A DNA stretch of 64,000 nucleotides from Kentomonas sorsogonicus (Eukaryota > Euglenozoa > Kinetoplastea > Trypanosomatida > Trypanosomatidae), in the NCBI GenBank assembly GCA_030347455.1, contig JAQOSZ010000300.1, forward strand, positions 379,501 to 443,500. Direction: 5' to 3'. This document shows positions 51,161 to 61,800 of the stretch, one piece after another. Within the stretch, counting starts at the first letter, position 1, and each line of letters opens with the position of its first letter. Both the position numbers and the translations under genes were made by a program. The notes under the pieces were generated by a model. That model was not told where the DNA came from. It searched no databases and saw only the letters and a program-made list of their open reading frames with translations.

Positions 51161-53971
51161 ATGCTGCGTTTTGCCTTCTCTAAAACGCGTGTCGCCCTCT
51201 CCCTGTCCCGCGCCGTCGTGCTGCGCGCCAAGAAGGCCCCGCGCGGGACGCGCTCCCCGAGCCCTGCTGGCCGGCCGGCAAGCAATGTTGGCCGCAAGGG
51301 GTCCAGAGCGGCGGTGTCCGCTGGGGTGCCGCCTCCCCACGCGATGGGCGGCATTCAGCGCAGCAGCCGCGCCGCCGTAGCCGGTGGGCAGGGCGACGGG
51401 GTGAGCAAGCACTACGAGAAGCTGCAGCAGCAACTGCAGGACTTTTTCGACGACAGTACTCTCTCCGAGCGGGATCTGAGCAGCAAGGAGAAGAACGAAA
51501 TAAAGAGGCTGGCCCGCAAGATCAACAAGCAGCTCTCAACGAAGGAGGTGGAGCGCATGGTGAACACCACACAAACTTGTGGTGATTGGGTGAAAGCCCT
51601 TGACGCGGCCGAGCGCGCCGGCAATTTCACCGTCGCCAAGGCGCTGGAGGCATTTGCTATGTTCCGCTTTGGCGTCAAGGAGCTTCCGCCCGCAGGTGTC
51701 AAGCGTGCTGAGGTGGAGAACCTCGTGGTCGACTTTCTGCGGAAGTCGCTGTTTGCCGGCACGCTGGCGGGGCACCTCGAGAGGCGCCTACTGGACCCGG
51801 ATCTGGCGGTCCTGGCCACAAGATTCCCTTGCCCGATCATTTGCAACCGTAGAAACTTGGCAGTTTTTGATCTGGCGTGGGGAGTCGTAGAGGAGGCGGG
51901 CACCCGTGAGGTGGTCACAGAGACCTATACGCCGCTAAGACAGAGTGCACGGCAGGTGAAGGACAGGGCTGCCACAGAGAAGGCAGCCCGGCGCATCAAG
52001 CTCCCGCTGGTGATCGGGGGTGAAAGCGGCAGCGGCAAGTCCATATTCTCCGCTCTGGCGCCGCAGTACATTCTTCAGGGCCGGGGAGAGACTGCCGGGA
52101 TGAAGAAGAACTGTCTTACCGTCTACGTGACGGCGAGAGACATCAATGCCACTGATCTGGTGCGCGTCAAAAAACTTGACGGCCAAGTCCAGCGCGCGAA
52201 GACGCTGACTGGTAAGGACGGGCCGCGCAAGCAGCGGACGGAGGCGGCGGCAAAATGCCTACGTGGGATGGTCTGCGACGCCGTCGAGTGGCCCCAGAAT
52301 ATCGAGCTTCCCAGAGGTCACAAGTACAAACACCTCTTCCTGGTCGTGGACGAGCTGTCTTTGAAACCCGAGTTTTTCCGCGCGCTGCTCGTCCACCACA
52401 GCCTGCAGGAAAGGCTGCTGAGCTTCGCGGGCGGGCTGGCCGAGCACGTACACCTCATCTGCTGCGCCACCGGCAGCCACTCGGTCATCGTAGAGAGCGG
52501 CAGCCAGCCCAGCGAGTACAACGCCGTCAGCATGGGCCCGTCAGCCGCTCTCTTTATGGAGCTGATGAAAAGGGCCGGCGCGAGCGAGACCACTGTCCAG
52601 ACGCTCGTGCGCAGTCTCATTCTGTCACCCATGGTGGAGAACCGCCGCATCGGCGCATTCGCGGCGCAGGCGCTCTTGAAAACGGAGGGTTCTTTTCTGC
52701 AGCTCCCAGCAGGCATGTATGGCATGAAAATAAACTGGCTGCGTCTTGGAGGCAGCGGCGGCATGCTCGGGTACGCCGGCGTCATCGCTCACCAGGTTGC
52801 GCAAGAGTACTGCAAGGTGAATAGCTTATCAGGCTACTCCGGGGAGGCGGCAACAATCGTCACGCTGGAAGGGCTGCGCCGATTCCTCATGTGGGACCCA
52901 CGCACAAGTACTGCCGCCGAGCGTATTTTTGACTCGATGGGAGACAGCAGCCCTCTCAGGCTGGGCACGTTTGCTACCCAGTACGTGGACCTACCGCCGC
53001 AAAACAACATCGCGCAGGAGGCAGTCACTGTGTCGGTCAGCAGGGCCCAGATAATACTGGCGGCGATCCGCTACGGCAGCGAACCGTCCGCAGCCCTGCA
53101 CACCCCCGACTCGTTCGAGGAGCTGAGCGCTTACGTGTTCTGCGTCTTTCTCGACGCCGTGCGAGTTGTGCCGGAGTCGAAAAAAACAGCCAACAGTTTC
53201 CTAGCTCAGATCAAGGGTAAAAAGGGCACCCTGAATGCCAAGGACCTGAACAGCTTTGCCGCTGCGCTGCGCGGCCGAGACACCGCTGCCCACGTCAAGC
53301 TGGGTGACTTCCTTCGTGGTCTTGACCAATGCTGGCAGAGCCCCCAGACCGCTTCCATGAGAGGGAAACTCAAGCACGCGCGCTGCGCGCCGCTGCTCTT
53401 CTCTGAGAAGCAAATTCAAAACGTGGGGAACACTGATGTTCTAGTGAAAGAACTATCGACCACTATCGAAAAGTTTCACAAGAACCTCTTTCCTGCCACT
53501 CGGAGGAAGAAAGTCGCGTTCACTATAATGAACGCCCCCCAGGCGTCGTACGCCGACTTTGTTGTTGTGGCGGGCGACTACCTGTTCCTAGGGCAGTCCA
53601 AGCTGTACAAGGATGGCTGGGCAGGAGGGACATCCGTTGGTGATGTCCAAAAAGTTGCGGTGGAGCTCGTGAAGATGGGCTTTAAGACGTCTTATCCTGC
53701 GACGAGAACCGTAAAGAAAGCCAAAAATGCTAATAGGAGACATACAACAGAGCTCAAAAAGCATTTAAAAAATAAGGATCTCACCAAAAAGCTAATGGAA
53801 AAGTTCGGCTGCAAAGTTGCCGTTCCCCTCTTTTTCGTTTCGAAGCCCATGGAGGACAACGCTATCGGCAGGACGGTCGTTGCAGAGGGGCATGGCTGGG
53901 AGGGCCCCGCGCCGTTTATCCACGTTCCGTCCCACATGGAAAAGTCATGCACGCGAGACAAGAAAGAGTAG
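51161..53971 (+). CDS. RHS/Crinkler-like P-loop ATPase with C-terminal nuclease-like fold, copy B
   Basis: 936 residues, same architecture as copy A: presequence, Walker A GGESGSGKS at 286-294, Walker B-like VVDEL, and the C-terminal D-x12-Q-x-K motif. Relative to copy A I see six amino-acid differences: K to Q in GPRKxRTEA, R to Q in SFLxLPAG, G to S in KVNxLSGY, K to E in VVPxSKKT, V to A in NSFAxALRG and Q to K in KFHxNLF. About three silent changes accompany them. None touches the motifs. The acceptor equivalent to copy A is the AG at 51117-51118. Both copies look whole. Confidence 0.72.
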   Translation: MLRFAFSKTRVALSLSRAVVLRAKKAPRGTRSPSPAGRPASNVGRKGSRAAVSAGVPPPHAMGGIQRSSRAAVAGGQGDGVSKHYEKLQQQLQDFFDDSTLSERDLSSKEKNEIKRLARKINKQLSTKEVERMVNTTQTCGDWVKALDAAERAGNFTVAKALEAFAMFRFGVKELPPAGVKRAEVENLVVDFLRKSLFAGTLAGHLERRLLDPDLAVLATRFPCPIICNRRNLAVFDLAWGVVEEAGTREVVTETYTPLRQSARQVKDRAATEKAARRIKLPLVIGGESGSGKSIFSALAPQYILQGRGETAGMKKNCLTVYVTARDINATDLVRVKKLDGQVQRAKTLTGKDGPRKQRTEAAAKCLRGMVCDAVEWPQNIELPRGHKYKHLFLVVDELSLKPEFFRALLVHHSLQERLLSFAGGLAEHVHLICCATGSHSVIVESGSQPSEYNAVSMGPSAALFMELMKRAGASETTVQTLVRSLILSPMVENRRIGAFAAQALLKTEGSFLQLPAGMYGMKINWLRLGGSGGMLGYAGVIAHQVAQEYCKVNSLSGYSGEAATIVTLEGLRRFLMWDPRTSTAAERIFDSMGDSSPLRLGTFATQYVDLPPQNNIAQEAVTVSVSRAQIILAAIRYGSEPSAALHTPDSFEELSAYVFCVFLDAVRVVPESKKTANSFLAQIKGKKGTLNAKDLNSFAAALRGRDTAAHVKLGDFLRGLDQCWQSPQTASMRGKLKHARCAPLLFSEKQIQNVGNTDVLVKELSTTIEKFHKNLFPATRRKKVAFTIMNAPQASYADFVVVAGDYLFLGQSKLYKDGWAGGTSVGDVQKVAVELVKMGFKTSYPATRTVKKAKNANRRHTTELKKHLKNKDLTKKLMEKFGCKVAVPLFFVSKPMEDNAIGRTVVAEGHGWEGPAPFIHVPSHMEKSCTRDKKE

Positions 53972-54376
53972 GCGCGAGGGCGGGGCGCCAGACGTAACCC
54001 CTTTTCCTCCCTGCATCCCCCGCGCCTGTGCTTTGCACCGTGTGGTGTATTGAGAAAAGAAAAATAAAAGAGCGATGCTTCTCAGGCTTTCCCTTTCTTT
54101 TTGCCGGGTCTGACACGCCTACCCGTATCCCTGTTGCCTGTTGTTTGTGCCCCTACCCCGTCTCTCACGTCCGCGCGGCTCACCCCGAGACAACTGCTGC
54201 CGCCGTCAGCACTCAGTGCTGTCCTTTATTTACTATTTATTTCAGCTCTGTTCGTCTTTCTTTTATTTTTTAAAGCAACAATAACTCCCACTTTTCACCA
54301 CTACTTTTTACATCCACATTTTATGTATTACTGAGAGGATCGAAGATTCTTGTATGTGAATGAGACATGACGCCGC

Positions 54377-55101
54377 GGGATCTCCTCTCTTCTGAGGATG
54401 GTTAATCCCCGCTCGGTATCTATGGCACTCGGTGTGCGCTCATCCCGCTTCACCAACTCCCAACGCCATCTCCTCACTGTTCCGTCTTATCCGTAGCAAT
54501 GCTCGTTTTGCTCCGTTTTTAATTATTTTTTATATACTTCCTCCTCCCCAGAAGGGGACATAGCCCGTCCACTGACTCGCTTAGGACCATGTAGCTCATT
54601 TCGGGGAGAGGCCTCCCTGTGCGGACAAGCAAGAAGCTGTGCTGCGCTAGAGCCAGCACAGAAAAAAAAAAAGCTGACTCTGAGACGTGCGGTGCCTGCT
54701 TTAGAGACGCAGACGATCCACGCGCCGCCCTCTCTCGACTGATACGTCCAGTCTTTAGTCCGACAGCGGCGAAGCACAAGCACGTCGCACACATTGATTC
54801 TTTGGCGTCCCGCGCGCGTGATTTGCCCGCTGTGAACTCAGGGAGACCCTTACCTCGCGGAGGCCTCCTCCGTCTCCAGTGCGTAATGTTAATGTGCGCC
54901 GTCTCCAAATGATGGCGAGTTACAATTCAGCACCCCGGCCGCGTCCTTTCCCCACGGAGAGAAACGCGTCTCAGCTATTCTACCGAAGGCCCACTAGTGA
55001 TAGCTCCGCGCAAGTGGAGGGCTGAGCGAAGTGAGGGGAAGGGCGGACACAAGACGGTGTTTGGGAAGGCGGGGCATATTGCATTCTCGTCACAGTACTG
55101 C
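54377..55101 (+). repeat. Truncated tandem repeat unit C (725 bp)
   Basis: Matches the first 725 bases of units A and B, then leaves the repeat after CACAGTACTGC. It has more substitutions relative to A and B than these have to each other (for example GGGGACATAG for GGGGGCATAG). It is the right edge of the array. Confidence 0.92.
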
Positions 55102-55325
55102 TTGTCAGTTGAGGTATACCAAATAGCCTGCGTGTAGCCGAATCCATTAATGTAATAATGTTGGCCATGATGAACGTGAATGAAGAAGCTGCATCGCACG
55201 GAGTTCTCCGACGGCGCGAAGAGCTGCAAGCGTCCAGCGCAGCGCGTCTCACTTCTTCCCTTCTTCCCTTCTTCCCTCTTTCCCTCGCACCGCCGTTCGA
55301 GATCGAACACGCAAGGATATGGTTG

Positions 55326-55328
<3 letters not shown>

Positions 55329-55360
<32 letters not shown>
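55329..55360 (+). repeat. (AT)n microsatellite
   Basis: Sixteen AT dinucleotides in unique sequence just outside the array. Confidence 0.9.
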
Positions 55361-55362
<2 letters not shown>

Positions 55363-55824
55363 CATCAATCTCCTCTCCCTCTCCCTATCTCTTTTTCTCT
55401 TTCCTATATCGTACGCTCCTACTCACTTTTCAATACGTAGAAAAAAAGAAACAGAAAGAAGAGAGCCGAGCAAGGGATTTAGTATACCCTCTAGGCACTG
55501 CTTCGCTAAAGAGAAAAAAAAAACATCTAATTTCCTCTTTCAGTGCCATCACTGTGGAGGCAAAAAAAAAAAGGCAGAACGTATAGTTCTACTAGCTCCC
55601 TCATCAACTTTACAACTTTACTGCTCCAGGCGAACTAGGAAAGAATCACATTCGCTCGGTACCTTTGCCTGGACAATAACACACACACACACACACACAC
55701 ATCTATATATATATCGGCCCCTTGATTGCACCTCAGATTTAAATCTTGGTCTCTCCCTCCCTTTCTCTCTTTCATCCTGTAAATACTTTCATTCATTCTT
55801 TTATCATTGCACCTGCCCGTTTCG

Positions 55825-58800
55825 ATGAACGACATCGCGTTCCCCGAGTGGGTCGCCTCATCGCCGGCCATGGCCTCGGCCGTGTCGCTGGCGCGCGTCC
55901 TCACTGCTCCCATTCGCGGTGCGCGCGCCGGCGCCAACGGCTTCATCATCAACGGCTCTGCCGCCGGGGGCGGCGGCGCCGCTGTCATCAGCGACAACAA
56001 TAACAACAACGACGTCATCGCAGAGGAGATGGGTCCTGACGGCGCTCGCATGGCGCGCGAGGTGGACCGCGCGCTGGCCGCCAGCGGAGGCCAGGCCTCC
56101 ACCTCCGTTTTCCCGCCACCGTCCGCCCCGCCGCTGGCCGCGCAGGCCGCGTCGGCGGTCGCGTCGCCCGCCGGGCCTGGTCTTCACCTTGACCCGCGCG
56201 TGCAGCGGCTGCAGCGCCTCGCGCGCCTCGAGTCCCTGATCCCGCCTGCCAACGGCGGCAAGAACGCGGAGCGGCACCAGGCGGCGGCAGAGGTGCTGAC
56301 AGAGACTCGCGCGACGGCGGTGCTGGCGCTGCTGGCCCTTCTGGTGGGTGTCCGCGGGTCGCCCGCGGCGACAGAGCTCTTCGCTGCCGTAGGGCAGCAC
56401 TATGTCGCGCTGCTCTCGAACCTCGGGCAACTGTCCGTCGCCGCGGGGGTCGACCACGAGGGCTTCGTTGCGTCGTTTGTCGCCTGCGGGCTGCAGCTGC
56501 GTGGGTGCGCCGCCTTCGCGACCCCCGCGGCCGTCGACGCGGCGCTGCTGCTGAGCCTGCCGGCCGACCTTGACCGGTGCGCGCGCGAGGGGACGACGCT
56601 GGGGGTGCTGCACGGTCTGTCCAACACCTACGGGCGCGCCCCCGTCGCCCTGAGCGTGGAGCTGGTGGGTCGCCTGCACGACCTGATGGACGCCTTCGCG
56701 ACCTCCCCGCACCGCCGCGACCTCGCCTACAAGAAGCTGCTCTCCGCGCTGCTGGAGGCGATCGCGTGCTCCGCCGTCATCGACTACGGCCGCACCAACA
56801 ACTGGATCACGGCGATCATCCAGGAGACCTACGTCGTGCGCGGCCTGTTTCAGAAGGAGCTGCTGCACTCGCGCGTCGTCGCGGCGGCGCTGGCGCTGCT
56901 GATCCGGCAGTACGAGGAGATGTCGCTGAACCAGTCGATGACGGGCGCCGGCGCCATCCCGGACTTCTCCGAGGGTGACGAGCTGATCGAGCTGGTCTGG
57001 CGCGCGCTGCAGGGCGGGCTGTCGGTGTGGGAGACGGCGGGGCCCTCGCCGCAGAATACCACCACCAACAGAGACGCCGACATCGCTTCGGTGAACTCCG
57101 CGCCGCACCACCAGCAGCAACAACTGACGAGCGCAAACAACAAGCGGGAGCTCTCGCTGTACATAACCAACATGCTGGTGGTGGTGCAGGCGCTGCTGCG
57201 CACGGAGGTGACCCGCCTCCACTGCTACTTCACCATCACCAGGGCAGCGGCGGAGGCGGCGGCGGCCGTCGAGGCTTCCGCCATCTCCGCACCCTACTCC
57301 TCTTCAGAAAAGGCAGACAAGCCTGCGTCGGCCGCCGCCGCCCGCCCGTACATTCCGTCGGCGGAAGAGGAGGCGCTGCGGGTGCACGTGTGCGCGAACA
57401 TCATCAAGTTCCTCATCATGCCCAACAGCGTCATGCGCGCCACCACGTCTGCCGACGCGCGCGGCAGCGAGCTCGCCTCCCAGCTTCGCGTCGGTCTCAC
57501 CGAAATGGCCACCAAGGTTCTTTCCGTCGTCGCCAGCAAGGAGTTCTACAACATTCCTCGTAGCATCACCGGCCTCGCAGCGGATGACAAGGGTGCTGCG
57601 GCCAGCACAAGCTCCGCCAGCACTGCTGTCGCCGCCACCGCCCGCCCCTTCCAGGCGCAGTACTCGAACCACTACTACAGTCAGTGCCAGCGGCTGGTGG
57701 AGGAGCTCATCGCGATGGTGCTGCGGCGGGAGCAGGGCGAGGAGAGCGAGAGCATGCTCGCCGCCGCCTGCCTCCGCAGCCTCTGCGTCAGCGACCCAAA
57801 CCTCCGCCGCTTCGCCGTCTCCGAGGTGACCGACACCATCATCGCCTCGGGCGCCAAGATGAAGGAGGGCGAGCAGCTGGCCGCGGTCGCTGATGAAACG
57901 CGCGGCGGCGGCGGCGGTAGCAAGTCCCGCCGTAAGCACCGGCACACGAACAGCAAGGCCGACGGCGGCGGCGGCGCCGCTGCCGGCAGCAGCAAGAACG
58001 GAAAAAGCGGTGGTGGCGGCTCGGCGCAGACGGCGGCGCAGCGCAAGAGCGCCAAGTACATGTCGGTGTACCTCGAGACCTTGTGCAGCATTGTCGTGCC
58101 CCTCGAGACGCGCGGCGGCCGGCAGCCCCTCGCCGCTGCGGAGCTGCAGCGCTACGGGCAGCTGCTGTGCGACACGTACGAGGACAGCCTGCGCGACGCC
58201 ATCGCGCTGCAGGGGCGTGTGATGCTGACGGCCTCCGCCCTCGACGGCGGCGAGCTGGTCGCCCCGATGCGCGTCGCCGCCCACAGCTTCCAGGCGCTGG
58301 TGCAGCGGCTGGTGCGACGTCTGCAGACCCTCGTGTCGGGCGCGCTGTCCGCGGAGGCGGAGGCGGAGGCGGCGGGTCAGACCCAGGCGGCCCTGCAGGC
58401 CCTGCGGGAGGAGCACCTCGCGATGATCAACGACGAGAGCGAGGGCGTGCTGACGCTGGCCAACGTGGCGATGCGCTGCGTCGTCGGCGTCGCGTGGCCC
58501 GGCTCCGGCATCCTGTACCAGCAAGGCGACGGGAGCACCGTCCCCTTCTCGCAGGGGACCACCGCCGAGGCGATGGCGCCGCTGGCGCTCGCCTGCGTGA
58601 TGCCCTTCCTACGCCCGCTGACGGTGCTGTACCGACTGCTGACGCTGTTTCCGGTGCTCGACCTCGACGCCCTCCGCGTCTTTGCTCGCGACGCCGACGC
58701 CGGGGCGCTGACGGAGCCCTCCGCCGCCACCTCCGCCAAGTCGGTCATCTGCCAGTTCCAGCCCACCAAGCTGCACGCCCCCCTCTACGAGCGCCTCGGC

Positions 58801-61800
58801 CTCTCGCAGTTCCGCGCGTGCTGGCTGCTGCTGGCGCACTACGGCTTCACCGCCGAGGCGCTCTCCGTGTCGGCGCAGCAGAGCTTCCGGCGCGGGACGG
58901 AGCTCACGCGCAGCCTCGCCTCCCACCACCGCGGCGCGCGCCGCCTCAGCGACGCCGACGTGCGAACGCTGCGGCTGCTGGCGGCCGCCGCGGTGCCGCT
59001 GCTGCTGATGCGCTCCAGTGAAATGCAGCAGGCGACGGCGGACATGGCGTCGCTGCTGCGCTACGTCGACCCTGGCGCGGACCCGGCCGCCACCTCCGGC
59101 GCCGCGCACGCGCGCCTCAGCGACTCGCTGCGCACGCTGTGCGGCGGCGCGGGCGGGTGGAGCCGCCTGACGCTGGGGGAGCTGTCACTGATGCGGGCGC
59201 TGGCGGAGCTCGAGATGCTGCGCGCGGCCGGCGGCGCCATCGCGAACCTGACGCTCTATCAGCACTTTGAGGTGCGCGAGTTTGTCGCGACCCCCGCGAC
59301 GCGCGAGGTGCTGCTCAAGATGATGTCGTCGGTGTGCGCCGTGTACGTCAGCGCCCTCCACGCCCTCGTCCCGGCGCGCGTCAACCGCCTCGTGCGCGCC
59401 AACGTGGAGCAGCTGGTGCTGCTGCTGTGCTTCTCGCTCGCCTCGGTGCGCGACGCCGCGCGACAGATCCTGGAGCTGATCGTCGACAACTTCCCCGCCT
59501 ACAGCGTCGACGGCGGCGGCCTCCCGCTGCTGTGGAGCATCATGAACCTTCTCAGCGGCGGCACCCGCGGCGCCATCGAGTCCTTCTGCGAGCGCGTGCA
59601 CTTCTTCAGCCCCCCTGCCGTGCCCGGCGACGCGGGGAGCCCCGACCGTCTCGCCCACCTCGCGGCCGTCACGGAGCTCGCCGCGCGCTGGGTCGCCAAG
59701 GTGAAGGCCGCCGCGCCGCACACACTCTTCGAGGTCGCCTCCAAGTACGTGGTGCGGCAGGAGCGCGCCAACGGCATCTCCAGCCGCAGCGAGCTCGCTG
59801 GCTCCCGCATGGCCGTCGCCGCCGCGCAGGTCGACCCCTCCGCCGCCAGCGGCAGCAAGGGCACCGCGACGCCGTCCTCCACGCTCGTGACGCCCAACTA
59901 CGCGCACAACCTCATTCGCGTCAGCAACGCCCAGGGCGAGCTGCGCTCCGCGATGCGCTTCGTCAGCGCCGCGCAGGTGGAGAAGCACGTCATCGCCCAC
60001 CTCGCCGACGTCCTCGCGCGCTGCCGCCGCCACGCCGGAGCCGCCAGCAGCGCCGACGCGGGCGGCGCCAACTGGGACCGGCTGCGCGCCGCCTACGACG
60101 CACTGTTCCCCGACGACGCCGACGGCGGCCGCCCGCCGCTGCCTCAAGACCACCACCACCAGAGCCAGAAGCGCGCGGAGGAGCACCACGAGACGACACC
60201 TGCACACCGCCCGGCGCTGCCGGCGGCGCTGCTGTCGGAGGCGGAGGCGGCGATGAGCACGGCGGCGGCGCTGCTGCTGGAGGGCACCGCCTCGCCGTCG
60301 GCGACGCAGACGCTGCTGCAGTATATTGTGCAGGGCCCGATCCTCTGCTTTGACAGCGCGCTCATCGACGCGGGGGTGCAGTGCTGGCGCTGGCTGCTCG
60401 TGAGCGCCCGCGCACGCTTCCTGGAGCCCCTGCTGCAGCACATCGTGGAGGGGGTCGAGGGGACGGTCCGCGCCGGGGTCGGGCTGATGGACGGCCACTA
60501 CGCGTCGCAGGACGAGGAGGTGCAGACGGGCGACTTCACCGCCACCGCGCGCTGCAACGGCCGCTGCGCCGCCGACTACGCCAGCAACTCGCCGCACGCG
60601 CGCCTCTTCGCGGTCGTGGCCGACCTGTACGTCAGCCCCGCCTCGCCGTTTGCGATGGAGCCGGAGGTGCTGCGGCTGCTCTACGAGCTGTGCGCGCGGC
60701 TGCTGGCCGACGACACGCGCCTGTCCCTCAAGGACGCCTCCTTCGCCGAGTACATGCGGGCGATGCTGCTGGTCGGGCACGTTATCCGGAACGTGCAGGC
60801 GGCCAACGGGCGGCAGCTGCGCGCCGGGCTCCCCAGCATCGCCTCCTACGCGGCCGTCGGGGCGCTGCGGCAGCGGTGGTACGCGGCGCTGCTGCGGTGG
60901 TTCCGCAAGTCGCCGCCGTCGTGGTACTTTGCGCGCGAGCCGGCGCTGTCGACGCCCGAGATGGCGGTGATGGAGCTGCTGGTGCGCCTGCTCGCCGACG
61001 AGCGGTCGCAGGTCGGCAAGGGCGCCCTCGGCTTCGTCGACTTCCACGTCGACACGCGCAAAGGCACGCAGCAGCGGGAGGACCAGCCGGTCAACGTGTG
61101 GGCGGTGGCGAGCCGACTGCGCGGCGAGCTGGTCAAGGCCGCCAGCGACGAGGCGGCGGTGACGCGCCTCATCAAGCAGGAGACGACGCGGCTGCAGGGG
61201 CTGCTCACGCTGCTGCGCGCGCTGGCGAGCCACGAGCTCGCGCGGATGCAGGTGTGGCTCAACCCGCGGCGCAGCCTCACCTTCGGCATCCGCATGCCCG
61301 GCGACGGCGAGTGGCCGGCGCTCGTCGCCTCCGCCGTCGCCCACGACCCCCACGTCGCGGTCGCCATGGTGGCGCGCTTCAGCTCGTCGGACGCGCTGCG
61401 CCGCGTGGTGGCCGGCCACGTCGTCGCCCACCCGGAGCGCTTCACCGCCGTCCGCGGCGCCGCTGACCTGTACCTGACGGAGGAGGTGCTCAAGGCGGGC
61501 GCGGGGCGACTCTTCGCCTTCCGCCCGTGCGGCATCGTGTCGGCGCTGCGGCTGCTCGACTCGCGCTTTACAAAGTACCCCGTCGTCGGCGCCTTCGCCA
61601 TCAACAGCCTCATGGCGCAGGCGAGCGAGCACCTCATCTTCTACCTGCCGCAGCTGCTGCAGGTGCTCGCCAGCGACACGTCCGGCGCGATCCGCGGCTT
61701 CCTGCTGCGTCAGTCGCGCCGCAGCATCATGTTCTGCCACCAGCTGCTGTGGTCGCTGCGCACCGAGGGCGAGGGCGACTCCGTCCTGGCGCGCCGCTGC

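Larger units (their letters stand above)
48708..54376 (+). repeat. Tandem repeat unit B (5669 bp)
   Basis: Second complete unit, one base shorter than unit A. The coding region differs from unit A at about nine positions that I could see. Spacer differences are mostly microsatellite and homopolymer length. Confidence 0.95.
53972..55824 (+). other. Spacer from array end to PI4K gene
   Basis: Contains the 3' sequence of unit B, the truncated unit C (54377-55101) and 0.72 kb of unique sequence. The unique part has a TTCCC-rich repeat block at about 55251-55283, (AT)n at 55329-55360, (CA)n at about 55679-55700 and CT-rich tracts at about 55746-55770. CACCTCAG (AG at 55735-55736) is a possible acceptor for the PI4K gene; no AG lies between the last CT tract and the ATG. 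No gene is seen. Confidence 0.5.

Noticed and set aside
43038-55101. Retroelement within the array
   Set aside because: I looked for reverse transcriptase, terminal repeats and LINE insertions in the RHS-like genes and spacers. None is evident, and the units repeat head to tail like an ordinary tandem gene array.
55158-55586. 142-codon ORF after the truncated repeat unit
   Set aside because: Half of it is (AT)n and CT-rich sequence, and no conserved peptide or domain is visible.
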